Of a stretch of 12,668 nt of DNA, positions 5,955 to 12,668 are shown in pieces; positions within the stretch are counted from its first letter, which is position 1; each line of letters starts with the position of its first letter. This stretch comes from Alphaproteobacteria bacterium. GTDB lineage: Bacteria > Pseudomonadota > Alphaproteobacteria > JALRGP01. The notes beneath the pieces are model-generated. The model was not told the DNA's origin and did no database searches. It saw nothing but the letters and a program-made list of their open reading frames with translations. The DNA is taken from positions 1 to 12,668 of the forward strand of contig JALRGP010000021.1 in the NCBI GenBank assembly GCA_023259685.1, given 5' to 3'. Both the position numbers and the translations under genes were made by a program.

Positions 5955-7751
5955 TCATGACCCATGAAAATAATCAAAGATGATTTGGGCCAATTCCTCG
6001 TGAATACCTGGAATTTTCAGTAAATCATTCTTGGATGCTTTGGCAACGTCCTTGACTGATCCAAAATATTGGAGCAATTGTTTTTTTCTTTTTGGGCCGA
6101 TACCTGGGATATCATCCAATCTCGAATGAATGAGACCTTTGCTTCTGGCTGAACGATGGGTGGTAATGGCAAAACGGTGAGCTTCATCCCTGATTTTTTG
6201 CAGAAAATGAAACAGAGGGTGGTTTTTGGGAAATGTCAGGGGTGGAGCATGTTCTTGGATAAAAATCTCTTCCGATGCATGTCTGTTGGGCCCCTTGGAT
6301 ATACCAATCACAGGGACGTCAATCCCCAAAGGACGTAAAATCCCAAGTACAGCACTGACTTGTCCTTTTCCCCCATCAATCAACAGTAAATCCGGTTTCG
6401 GCAAATCTTGTTTTTGAAATCTTCGCTCCATCACATGGCGCATCATGGCAAAATCATCCCGGGTTTCATCCAAATGAATGGAAAATCGGCGGTAAGTTTT
6501 TTTATCAAAACCTTGCCGTGTGCATGCAATCATCACCCCATACGGAAAGGTCCCACTTAAATGGCTGTTATCATACACCTCAATGCGTTCAACTTGCTGC
6601 AGGTGAAATGTTGACTCCAAATCTTGGAATACCCCATCCAAAGCTGTTTCTCTTTTCATCATTTCTTTGGCATTATGAATGGCATTATCGATCAAATTGT
6701 ACTTGGTCCCCTTTTGAGGCCATTGGATGGTTACTTTTTTTTTATGCAAATGATAAAGGGAATCTTGGATCACACTGGCGTCATCTAAGGCATGGCTCAT
6801 TAAAATAAGCTCTGGGCAAGGGCGTTCTTGATAAAATTGCATAATGAAATCTGATAATTGTTCCTGGACGTCTAGCCCTTCCCAATCACGAAATAAATAC
6901 GGCATATTACCCAAATGGCGGCCGTTCCTATAAAATAACACCTGAATTGCATGGTAGGGGCCACTACTATACAAACCAATCACATCGATGTCTTGGCGGA
7001 TATCGGTATTGATGGTTTGTTTTGCTTGGATGTAATTAATAGATTTAATTTGATCACGGTAATGGGCGGCCTTTTCAAAATCCCACGCTGCAGAGGCTGC
7101 ATTCATTTTGTCTTGTAATGTTTTTTGAATCAACACATCTTCCCCTTTTAGCAATTGAATAGCCGTTTTGACATCCGTATCGTAATGGTCTTTTGAAATT
7201 TTATCAACACACGGAGCCGTACAACGTTTGATGTGGTATTGAAGGCATGGTCGTTTACGATTTGAAAAAACAGAATTGGAACAGGTACGGATTTTACATG
7301 CCTTTTGAAGGTTAATCATTGTTTCATCCACAGCTTCTACATTGGAAAAGGGGCCAAAATAATCCCCAGGATGGTGTTTGGCTCCGCGGTGTTTCATGAG
7401 TCTTGGGAATTCATCCTTTGTGATCACAATATAGGGAAATGATTTGTCATCTTTTAATAAAATATTATAGGTGGGCCGCAATGTCTTGATCATGTTACTT
7501 TCAAGCAGTAAGGCCTCCACCTCTGATTTTGTCACAATAAATTGCATAGAAGCCGTTTGGGCGACCATTCGACGCAGCCGATTGGGAAGTTGATCAATTT
7601 TTGTATAACTGGTGACTCTTTTTTTTAAATCCTTGGCCTTTCCGATATAGAGAATTTCTTTTGACAGCGAAATCATACGATACACTCCACTAGACCCGAA
7701 ATCTAATGTTTTAAGGGCCTCTTGGATGACATGGACGCCAGCATCAATCAT
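5955..7751 (-). CDS. uvrC: Excinuclease ABC subunit UvrC
   Basis: UvrC makes both incisions around bulky DNA lesions in UvrABC nucleotide excision repair. All expected parts are present in 598 residues. The GIY-YIG nuclease is at ~20-100 (GVYRM, LYIGKAKDLKKRV, Glu84 in LLLESNMIK) and makes the 3' cut. Cysteines at 157, 169, 177 and 181 have the 12-8-4 spacing of the cluster-binding cysteines of E. coli UvrC, where an iron-sulfur cluster has been reported. The UVR domain is at ~204-240. The RNase H-like nuclease for the 5' cut has D394 in VYDNSHLSG, D459 in LLLIDGGKGQ and H525 in RDEAHRFA. Two helix-hairpin-helix motifs end the protein (DDIPGIGPKRKKQLL, LLKIPGIHEELA). The ATG overlaps the murJ stop by 4 nt and has no Shine-Dalgarno site of its own, so translation is probably coupled to murJ. 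Nothing appears missing. Confidence 0.98.
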   Translation of the reverse strand: MIDAGVHVIQEALKTLDFGSSGVYRMISLSKEILYIGKAKDLKKRVTSYTKIDQLPNRLRRMVAQTASMQFIVTKSEVEALLLESNMIKTLRPTYNILLKDDKSFPYIVITKDEFPRLMKHRGAKHHPGDYFGPFSNVEAVDETMINLQKACKIRTCSNSVFSNRKRPCLQYHIKRCTAPCVDKISKDHYDTDVKTAIQLLKGEDVLIQKTLQDKMNAASAAWDFEKAAHYRDQIKSINYIQAKQTINTDIRQDIDVIGLYSSGPYHAIQVLFYRNGRHLGNMPYLFRDWEGLDVQEQLSDFIMQFYQERPCPELILMSHALDDASVIQDSLYHLHKKKVTIQWPQKGTKYNLIDNAIHNAKEMMKRETALDGVFQDLESTFHLQQVERIEVYDNSHLSGTFPYGVMIACTRQGFDKKTYRRFSIHLDETRDDFAMMRHVMERRFQKQDLPKPDLLLIDGGKGQVSAVLGILRPLGIDVPVIGISKGPNRHASEEIFIQEHAPPLTFPKNHPLFHFLQKIRDEAHRFAITTHRSARSKGLIHSRLDDIPGIGPKRKKQLLQYFGSVKDVAKASKNDLLKIPGIHEELAQIIFDYFHGS

Positions 7752-9193
7752 CGTTTAAAAAATTTTTTAATTAAACCAACATGGGTTAAAAAATAAACCA
7801 ATCCCGCCATTGGAATTTTTATCATGACATGACGGGAAGAAGTATACATAATAACAAACCCCATGCATGCGCATGCCATTAATGTCCACACGGCGTCCCA
7901 TAATACAAAAGATGTGAACACAAACCACCCACGTTTTTTTAAAATGATAAAGGTCAAGATGACTTGGGACCACGCCGCCAACGTGGTGGCACCACACAAG
8001 GTTAAATGTCCAAATTTTTCAATAAACAATACGTTACACATGATATGAATGCCGATACAAATAATCGATAAAATCATGGGAGTTTTTGTATCTTTTCTTG
8101 AAAAAAAACAATTATTAAAAACCTTTAAAATAATATATGCCGGCAATCCCATGCCGAGCACCGCCAACGCGTTGGCGGTATGGATCACTGCGTCGCTTGT
8201 AAACCGTCCATGCCCATACACAAGATGGATAATATCATGACTGAGTAAGACTAACCCAACGGCTGATGGAATACTCAGACGAAGGGTAAAACATAAGCTG
8301 TTGGTTTGGATACGCTCGATGGCTCTTTGATCTGAAGAGTTGACGGCTTTTGATAAAAATGGTAATATCACTGTGGCAATAGCAATCCCAAAAATGGACA
8401 GAGGTAATTGATTCAAACGATCAGCATAATAGATGTAAGATAGGGACCCAACCGATAAAAATGATGCAAAGGTCAAATCAATCAACATGTTGATTTGTGA
8501 GACCCCTGCACTGATCATGCCCGGCCCCATGCGTTTTAAAATGTTTTTAAGAGGTGGTGTCATGGAGAGTTTTTGCCATTGAAATACGTATCCTTGGCGG
8601 TAAGATAAAACCGTTAAAAATGCCCATTGGCAGATGCCGGCCACAATAATAGACATGGATAAGGTGTACGGATCCGGTGATATTAATAATGCTCCGATCA
8701 TAAAAATATTTAAAATAATAGGTGCGGCTGCTGCGGCTGCGAACCTGTTAAGAGAATTTAAAACACCCGATAAAATAGCGCTTAAAGAAATCAGTAAAAT
8801 ATAAGGAAAGGTGATTTTTGTTAAAGACGCAGCTAAAGTCCTGAGTTCATCAGAAGCCCCCGGAGCAATAATATGCATAAAAAATGGTGTGAATAACTCA
8901 ACCAAAATAACCAATAAACACAACACCATTCCCATCATGATTTTGATATCACAAAATAATTTTTTTGCTTGAGATTGGTCTTTGAGTAAGCCCGTAAATT
9001 CAGGTACAAAGGCAGCATGGAACGCCCCTTCTGCAAAAAAACGCCTAAAAAAATTGGGAAATTTAAAGGCAATTAAAAATGCATCACTCACAAGGGTGGC
9101 ACCCAAATAATGAGACATCAAAACCTCTCTTGCAAGACCAAGCAACCGACTGATCAGTGTAAAAAAACTGACGCTGGTGATAAATTTAAAAAT
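7748..9193 (-). CDS. murJ: Lipid II flippase MurJ (start uncertain)
   Basis: MurJ is an inner-membrane MOP-superfamily protein that flips lipid II for peptidoglycan synthesis. Family hallmarks are GLAREVLM, SDAFLIAFKFPNFFRRFFAEGAF (E. coli-like in order and spacing), AFVPEF, and about 13-14 hydrophobic segments. The first ordinary start in frame is a TTG at 9145. Starting there would cut the first membrane helix in half and lose the Arg matching essential R18 of E. coli MurJ. The matching residues, ITSVSFFTLISR, are encoded in frame immediately upstream. The coordinate given uses an ATT codon at 9193, giving 481 residues and an N-terminus (FKFITSV) aligned to within two residues of E. coli. 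The frame closes with a TAA at 9206-9208. An ATG at 9212 would reach the same frame only if one T were skipped in the T5 run at 9188-9192. The 3' end overlaps uvrC by 4 nt, forming a murJ-uvrC unit. Confidence 0.93.
   Translation of the reverse strand: MFKFITSVSFFTLISRLLGLAREVLMSHYLGATLVSDAFLIAFKFPNFFRRFFAEGAFHAAFVPEFTGLLKDQSQAKKLFCDIKIMMGMVLCLLVILVELFTPFFMHIIAPGASDELRTLAASLTKITFPYILLISLSAILSGVLNSLNRFAAAAAAPIILNIFMIGALLISPDPYTLSMSIIVAGICQWAFLTVLSYRQGYVFQWQKLSMTPPLKNILKRMGPGMISAGVSQINMLIDLTFASFLSVGSLSYIYYADRLNQLPLSIFGIAIATVILPFLSKAVNSSDQRAIERIQTNSLCFTLRLSIPSAVGLVLLSHDIIHLVYGHGRFTSDAVIHTANALAVLGMGLPAYIILKVFNNCFFSRKDTKTPMILSIICIGIHIMCNVLFIEKFGHLTLCGATTLAAWSQVILTFIILKKRGWFVFTSFVLWDAVWTLMACACMGFVIMYTSSRHVMIKIPMAGLVYFLTHVGLIKKFFKR
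8160..8179. repeat. 20-bp perfect GC-rich palindrome inside murJ
   Basis: A perfect 20 bp palindrome with core CCGCCAACGCGTTGGCGG lies within the AT-rich murJ gene, encoding the TANALAV stretch. Two smaller palindromes occur about 180 and 290 nt closer to the 3' end: GTGGTG-G-CACCAC at 7983-7995 and GCATGCGCATGC at 7865-7876. They could form mRNA hairpins or be protein-binding sites. The coding constraint of an alanine-rich segment is an adequate alternative explanation. Confidence 0.45.
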
Positions 9194-9249
9194 TGGATCT
9201 ACTTGTTATCATCCTTAAGGTATTGTAGCGAATTTTTTATTTGCTTACC

Positions 9250-9279
9250 TATAAAGATTTCATAGGCTAGTGGCATCAA
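9250..9279 (-). promoter_or_regulatory. Probable sigma-70 promoter of murJ-uvrC
   Basis: On the minus strand TTGATG (9279-9274) is followed after 18 nt by TTTATA (9255-9250). That would start transcription near 9243, leaving about 50 nt before the proposed murJ start. This fits the need for a start upstream of 9145. The rest of the 152 nt gap between the divergent murJ and the secreted-protein gene is very AT-rich. It shows no convincing plus-strand promoter and no Shine-Dalgarno site. Confidence 0.4.
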
Positions 9280-9345
9280 AACCGCACATACTGCATAAAA
9301 TCAATATTTTTTTTGTGTTAAAATAAAATTAAAATATTTTTAAAA

Positions 9346-11103
9346 TTGCATAGGTTTTTATTATTTATTTTTTACTTTGTGTCTGTGTCGTTAGCCATGG
9401 ATATTCATGGTGGGACAATGGTATGTTTTCAAGATCTGCAACGTTGGATATGTGTCATTCAATCAAAAAAAAAACCTATTTTAAGGTCGATCATACCTTA
9501 TGAATTAGAGCCACTACCAAATGGATGGTACGCCATTTATTTAAACGCTCCCCGATTCATGTTGCCCAAAATTGATCAAAAAAAATTTGGATGGTCCCTG
9601 TCATTTGTGCCATTTTATGATGCGGACATTCCTTTGAAAAAGACGATCAATCAAAAATTACCGCATGAAGGAAAGGTGTTTTTTTTTAAAACAAAACAAC
9701 AGGGTGTGCTTTATTGTATGATTCCATTTTCAAAAAAGACACGTCCTGTTCCGTGCGGAACAGTTATGTTAAACAGCGCCCAAGGGTATGCATTTAAAAT
9801 TTCAAAAAAAATGAACATCAAAAAAGATCAGCGTTTTGTTTATATCCCTGAAAAAAATTTAAAAAAATCTGATATATCATCCAATGACGTCTCTTTTGGT
9901 GATATCTATAATGGATTGAATGACCCTTCTTTACCGGCGGGAAAAAGATGGCCTTTTTACGCATTATTTAACCAAGACATGGATACAAAGGCCACACGTT
10001 ACCACTTGTTTTATGAGGCAATACGTTTGGTGGAGATGAAAAAAATTGATCAGGCCTTGGACATTCTGACATCATTAATGAGGTCTTGTCATATTTTGCC
10101 GTTGGATTATCGCATGATGACACATATATGTAATCACCTGTTAAAAGGTGATTCGTTTGATGTGCTGCGTTACGTTGAGGGCATTGATCAAACAATTTTA
10201 AAAATTTTAATTTATCGATGCATGGTTCATTATCATGATCATAAAAACGCTGCACTTTTATTAAAAAGTATGAATATTTATCACGGTTTACAGATGGAGC
10301 ACATCAAAAATTTTATCCATGGATCCGGCTCTTTTGAGGAGAAAAAAATATTTTTAAAAAATTATCATCATCAACCTGATGTCCTTAAAAAATGCACTCA
10401 ACTTTTGTTTAACTACGAGATTCAATGTCAACATTATCTTGAAGCGGGTGATTTTTTTTATGATTATTGGGTGAGTCAACCGGCGTCGGAAGAAAGATCG
10501 ACTGGTTTGATACAATCGTGCGAAGCCTTGATGAACGGGCAGGGGCACGATAAAGCCATCACTATTTTATCATCCGTGGAACCCATCAATGGGATGGTAC
10601 TTTATTTGATGGGGGTCTGTTATTACCATCAACACAAATATTCCAAGGCTTTGGATTGTTTAAAAGAATCATTATTACCCAACAGTTTTCAAAATATTGG
10701 ATATATTTATTTCGACCAAGGACAATGGAAAGAAGCACGTCATTATCTTGAAAAACGTTTAAATTTAATTGTTGGTGCGTTGTTGCCGGATGAAATTATC
10801 TTGAAAAAAAATTTAATTTTACTCATTTGGTGTTGTGATGCTCACATGAACGCCATTGAAAAAAGACACAATTTTATCAATCAACATAAGGATTTTTTAA
10901 AATCTCACGCTCAAGAATTATCGGGGTTATTGACCGTCGGTGTCCACCCGTCCGTTGCAGAGGTCAAGCAACATTTAAATAATTTAAAAAAAACTGTTAC
11001 ACTACTGAAGGTGGGTCGCACTTATACGTCAAGTGGTCAGGTCTTGATTGAAGCAGCCAAACGTCCTAAGGGCGATGCCACCTTTTTTGCACTCGCACGT
11101 TAA
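9346..11103 (+). CDS. Secreted/periplasmic TPR-like alpha-solenoid protein, function unknown
   Basis: I do not recognise this 585-residue protein as a named family. It begins with a clear signal peptide (basic MHR, hydrophobic LLFIFYFVSVSLA, likely cut near residue 17), so it should be exported to the periplasm or beyond. Residues ~20-185 are rich in aromatic and beta-forming residues and lack repeats. Residues ~215-480 are helical with TPR-like units, for example KIDQALDILTSLM (233-245), HDKAITILSSVE (401-412), VLYLMGVCYYHQHKYSKALDCLKESL (418-443) and QNIGYIYFDQGQWKEARHYLEKRL (449-472). The C-terminus is basic. The start is TTG at 9346: the first in-frame ATG (residue 18) would remove the signal peptide, and a stop lies at 9319-9321. 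No Shine-Dalgarno site is visible. TPR proteins usually act as scaffolds. A role in envelope assembly or host interaction is only a guess. The stop is 6 nt from the convergent tssA stop. Confidence 0.75.
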   Translation: MHRFLLFIFYFVSVSLAMDIHGGTMVCFQDLQRWICVIQSKKKPILRSIIPYELEPLPNGWYAIYLNAPRFMLPKIDQKKFGWSLSFVPFYDADIPLKKTINQKLPHEGKVFFFKTKQQGVLYCMIPFSKKTRPVPCGTVMLNSAQGYAFKISKKMNIKKDQRFVYIPEKNLKKSDISSNDVSFGDIYNGLNDPSLPAGKRWPFYALFNQDMDTKATRYHLFYEAIRLVEMKKIDQALDILTSLMRSCHILPLDYRMMTHICNHLLKGDSFDVLRYVEGIDQTILKILIYRCMVHYHDHKNAALLLKSMNIYHGLQMEHIKNFIHGSGSFEEKKIFLKNYHHQPDVLKKCTQLLFNYEIQCQHYLEAGDFFYDYWVSQPASEERSTGLIQSCEALMNGQGHDKAITILSSVEPINGMVLYLMGVCYYHQHKYSKALDCLKESLLPNSFQNIGYIYFDQGQWKEARHYLEKRLNLIVGALLPDEIILKKNLILLIWCCDAHMNAIEKRHNFINQHKDFLKSHAQELSGLLTVGVHPSVAEVKQHLNNLKKTVTLLKVGRTYTSSGQVLIEAAKRPKGDATFFALAR

Positions 11104-11109
11104 ATATAA

Positions 11110-12138
11110 TTAAGAAGGCATTCCCATCATATTTTTCATATCATTCAAATTGGATGGAACCGCTTTATCTTTGGGGGGTTCTGGGGCCTGTTGGGCGGCG
11201 ATGGCTCCTATTAATTGCAAAATAGTTTTTACTTCTTGAGATTCCTGAGAAATTGATGACAATACTTGTGGCAATGTTTTATTTTCCCAGCTAGCCGCCA
11301 TTTTAATAAAAATAGGTGCCAAACTATGAGGGTCGATTGTTTCTAAAAAATAAGCTAAATCTACCAAAGCTTTATAGGCCATTTTTCTGTTTGATACTTC
11401 TTGCTCGTTAGATAATTCCATAGGTGCATTTGATTGATCTGGGGTGCGTGAGTGAGACTGATCTTCTACAGATGTTGCAACCTCGATCACGGGAATGGAT
11501 AAAATTTCATTCAAAATATCGATCAGATTTTTAAAACTCAAGTCATGATAAGGGATAAAATGATCAATGGTTTTTGATAATTTATTTAAGTTTTCCTGAC
11601 ACGATGTAATCAGACTCTTGTCAAAATAACAAGAAAACGTTGCAGATGATTGTTGGTGTTGATGCAGCTGCCAATCGTACAAGGTGACGGAACTATTGGG
11701 CAATTTGATTAAAGGAATTACATCAACATACATTTTTTTAATCCATGATAACACCTTGATTCGTGGTTCCATGGGGTCATCATCATTGGTTACCTTTGGA
11801 AACATTGTGTCAAAAAAACAGTTCAAAAATTCATTTAAGATATGAATGCCATTTTGAATTCCTTGAAAACCTTGGACATGGCATAAGGATTCTAGATAAA
11901 AACCCAATATATATAAATCTTTTGTTTGTGAAGATAAAATATTTTCACAGGTGGATTTTATAAAGGAATAATTGGGTTTTTTATTTTCTTCAGGAATACT
12001 TTTTCTGGATTCTTTAATATCGTCATAGATCTGACTGTATCTTAAATCATGTCCGTGTGGGCCTGCATCGTGGTTGTGCAAGGGCTGTAGAACAGCCCAT
12101 TTCCCAGGATTATTTGGATTTGGATTCTCCGTCATCAT
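11110..12138 (-). CDS. tssA: Type VI secretion system protein TssA (ImpA N-terminal domain)
   Basis: TssA proteins act at the type VI secretion baseplate or at the distal end of the growing sheath. The 342 residues carry an ImpA-type N-terminal domain at ~15-145: GHDLRYSQIYDDIKESRKS, TKDLYILGFYLESLCHVQGFQGIQNGIHIL, then the DDDPMEPRIKVLSWI segment. After a polar linker (~220-250) comes a C-terminal segment, RKMAYKALVDLAYFLETIDPHSLAPIFIKMAASW (251-284), like the conserved end of TssA/VasJ proteins. The tail is rich in Pro, Ala and Met. The start is one of two adjacent ATGs (12138 or 12135) inside the 3' end of rplY, a 29 nt overlap. A GGGGC about 10 nt upstream is a weak ribosome-binding candidate. 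Expression is probably from the rplY transcript. No other type VI gene is in the window, so whether a full apparatus exists cannot be judged here. Confidence 0.88.
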   Translation of the reverse strand: MMTENPNPNNPGKWAVLQPLHNHDAGPHGHDLRYSQIYDDIKESRKSIPEENKKPNYSFIKSTCENILSSQTKDLYILGFYLESLCHVQGFQGIQNGIHILNEFLNCFFDTMFPKVTNDDDPMEPRIKVLSWIKKMYVDVIPLIKLPNSSVTLYDWQLHQHQQSSATFSCYFDKSLITSCQENLNKLSKTIDHFIPYHDLSFKNLIDILNEILSIPVIEVATSVEDQSHSRTPDQSNAPMELSNEQEVSNRKMAYKALVDLAYFLETIDPHSLAPIFIKMAASWENKTLPQVLSSISQESQEVKTILQLIGAIAAQQAPEPPKDKAVPSNLNDMKNMMGMPS

Positions 12139-12668
12139 TGGCGGCGTGCCCCATCACACTGGCTAAGATAAAATCACGCTCTGGATGGGCGGCTTTAACA
12201 CCAGAAGGCAAGTTTAAGCTGTCCAATTGAATACTGTGGTTCACAGCAATACCATCCAAATCCACGACAAACTCTTGTGGGATAGAATGGGGAGGGCAAT
12301 TAACTTCCAACGTATGGTGAATAACGTTTAAAATTCCACCTAATTTGATGCCCGGACATTTGTCTTCATTAATATAACGAATTGGCACATGGATACGAAT
12401 GGTTGAATTTTCATCAACACGTTGGAATTCGACGTGAATAGGTGCATCACTAACAGGGTGATATTGAATTTTTTTAGCAATTGCTTTTTCGGTATGTCCT
12501 TCCACATCGATTGAAAATAAACGGGTAAAAAAACCTGTTTCTTTCATTTCATTTTTTAGATCCTTTTCTGAAATAGAAAATGATAATGATTCTTTACCAA
12601 GACCATAAATATTTGCAGGAATTTTTTGATTTTTTCTCAAATGGCTTGAACAAGTGGTTCCTACCTTT
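12110..12668 (-). CDS. rplY: 50S ribosomal protein L25/general stress protein Ctc (5' end beyond the window)
   Basis: L25 of the CTC type binds 5S rRNA in the large ribosomal subunit. The frame is open to the right edge, giving 185 residues in the window. Residues GTTCSSHLRKNQKIPANIYG match the usual N-terminal RNA-binding start (GT..AR.LRR.G.IPAVIYG), so only some ten residues and the start are missing. The L25 domain continues with GFFTRLFSIDVEGHTEKAI, then IQYHPVSDAPIHVEFQRV. It is followed by the extra C-terminal beta domain of CTC proteins (IRIHVPIRYINEDKCPGIKLGGILNVIHHTLEVNCPP). A TTG at 12640 is an in-frame leucine codon, not the start. The 3' end contains the tssA start, a 29 nt overlap. 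In many bacteria the gene next to rplY is pth (peptidyl-tRNA hydrolase). Here the downstream gene is a type VI secretion gene. Confidence 0.95.
   Translation of the reverse strand, partial: KVGTTCSSHLRKNQKIPANIYGLGKESLSFSISEKDLKNEMKETGFFTRLFSIDVEGHTEKAIAKKIQYHPVSDAPIHVEFQRVDENSTIRIHVPIRYINEDKCPGIKLGGILNVIHHTLEVNCPPHSIPQEFVVDLDGIAVNHSIQLDSLNLPSGVKAAHPERDFILASVMGHAANDDGESKSK

Noticed and set aside
6156..6808. Several plus-strand open frames of 60-96 codons opposite uvrC
   Set aside because: They are antisense shadows of conserved uvrC domains with no ribosome-binding sites or recognisable products.
9301..9345. Plus-strand promoter elements (TTGTGT, TAAAAT, TATTTT) before the TPR-like gene
   Set aside because: The region is almost pure A/T. 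No pair of boxes has acceptable spacing, so any match is uninformative.
12638..12640. TTG as the start codon of rplY
   Set aside because: The frame continues upstream to the window edge and encodes residues matching the conserved L25 N-terminus, so the true start is beyond 12668.

Overview
This window looks like a piece of chromosome from an AT-rich, compact Gram-negative bacterium. It is most likely an alphaproteobacterium of the host-associated kind (Holosporales or Rickettsiales-like). That placement is an inference from three things: base composition, the use of LpxI for lipid A, and a TssA-type type VI secretion gene among housekeeping genes. Nothing here proves the genus. No complete mobile element, CRISPR array or rRNA is visible.

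Left part (1-2019). A tyrosine recombinase of XerD type runs off the left edge on the minus strand. Upstream of it, also on the minus strand, lie a tRNA-Gln(UUG) gene and a TauE/SafE-family membrane transporter whose start codon is only 29 nt beyond the tRNA. An intrinsic terminator for this pair abuts the probable xerD promoter. The tRNA has a good promoter whose spacer contains a run of ten T's. The same 127 nt gap carries the 5' flank of pheT in the other direction.

Plus-strand operon (2020-5893). pheT, nagZ and lpxI are joined by two 4-nt ATGA overlaps, so the phenylalanyl-tRNA synthetase beta chain is coupled to one peptidoglycan-recycling enzyme and one lipid A enzyme. pheS is not directly upstream of pheT, and lpxI is not beside lpxA or lpxB as is common in alphaproteobacteria.

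Minus-strand operon (5955-9193). murJ (lipid II flippase) and uvrC (excision nuclease subunit) are also joined by a 4-nt overlap. The N-terminal residues expected for MurJ, including an arginine known to be essential in E. coli, are encoded upstream of the first ordinary start codon. The gene must therefore use a non-standard start, frameshift in a short T run, or carry a sequence error.

Right part (9346-12668). A secreted alpha-solenoid/TPR-like protein of unknown function (plus strand) converges, with a 6 nt gap, on tssA, a type VI secretion component. tssA overlaps by 29 nt the 3' end of rplY, the ribosomal protein L25/CTC gene, whose 5' end lies beyond the right edge. The most unusual points are the MurJ start, the L25-TssA overlap, and the separation of pheT from pheS.
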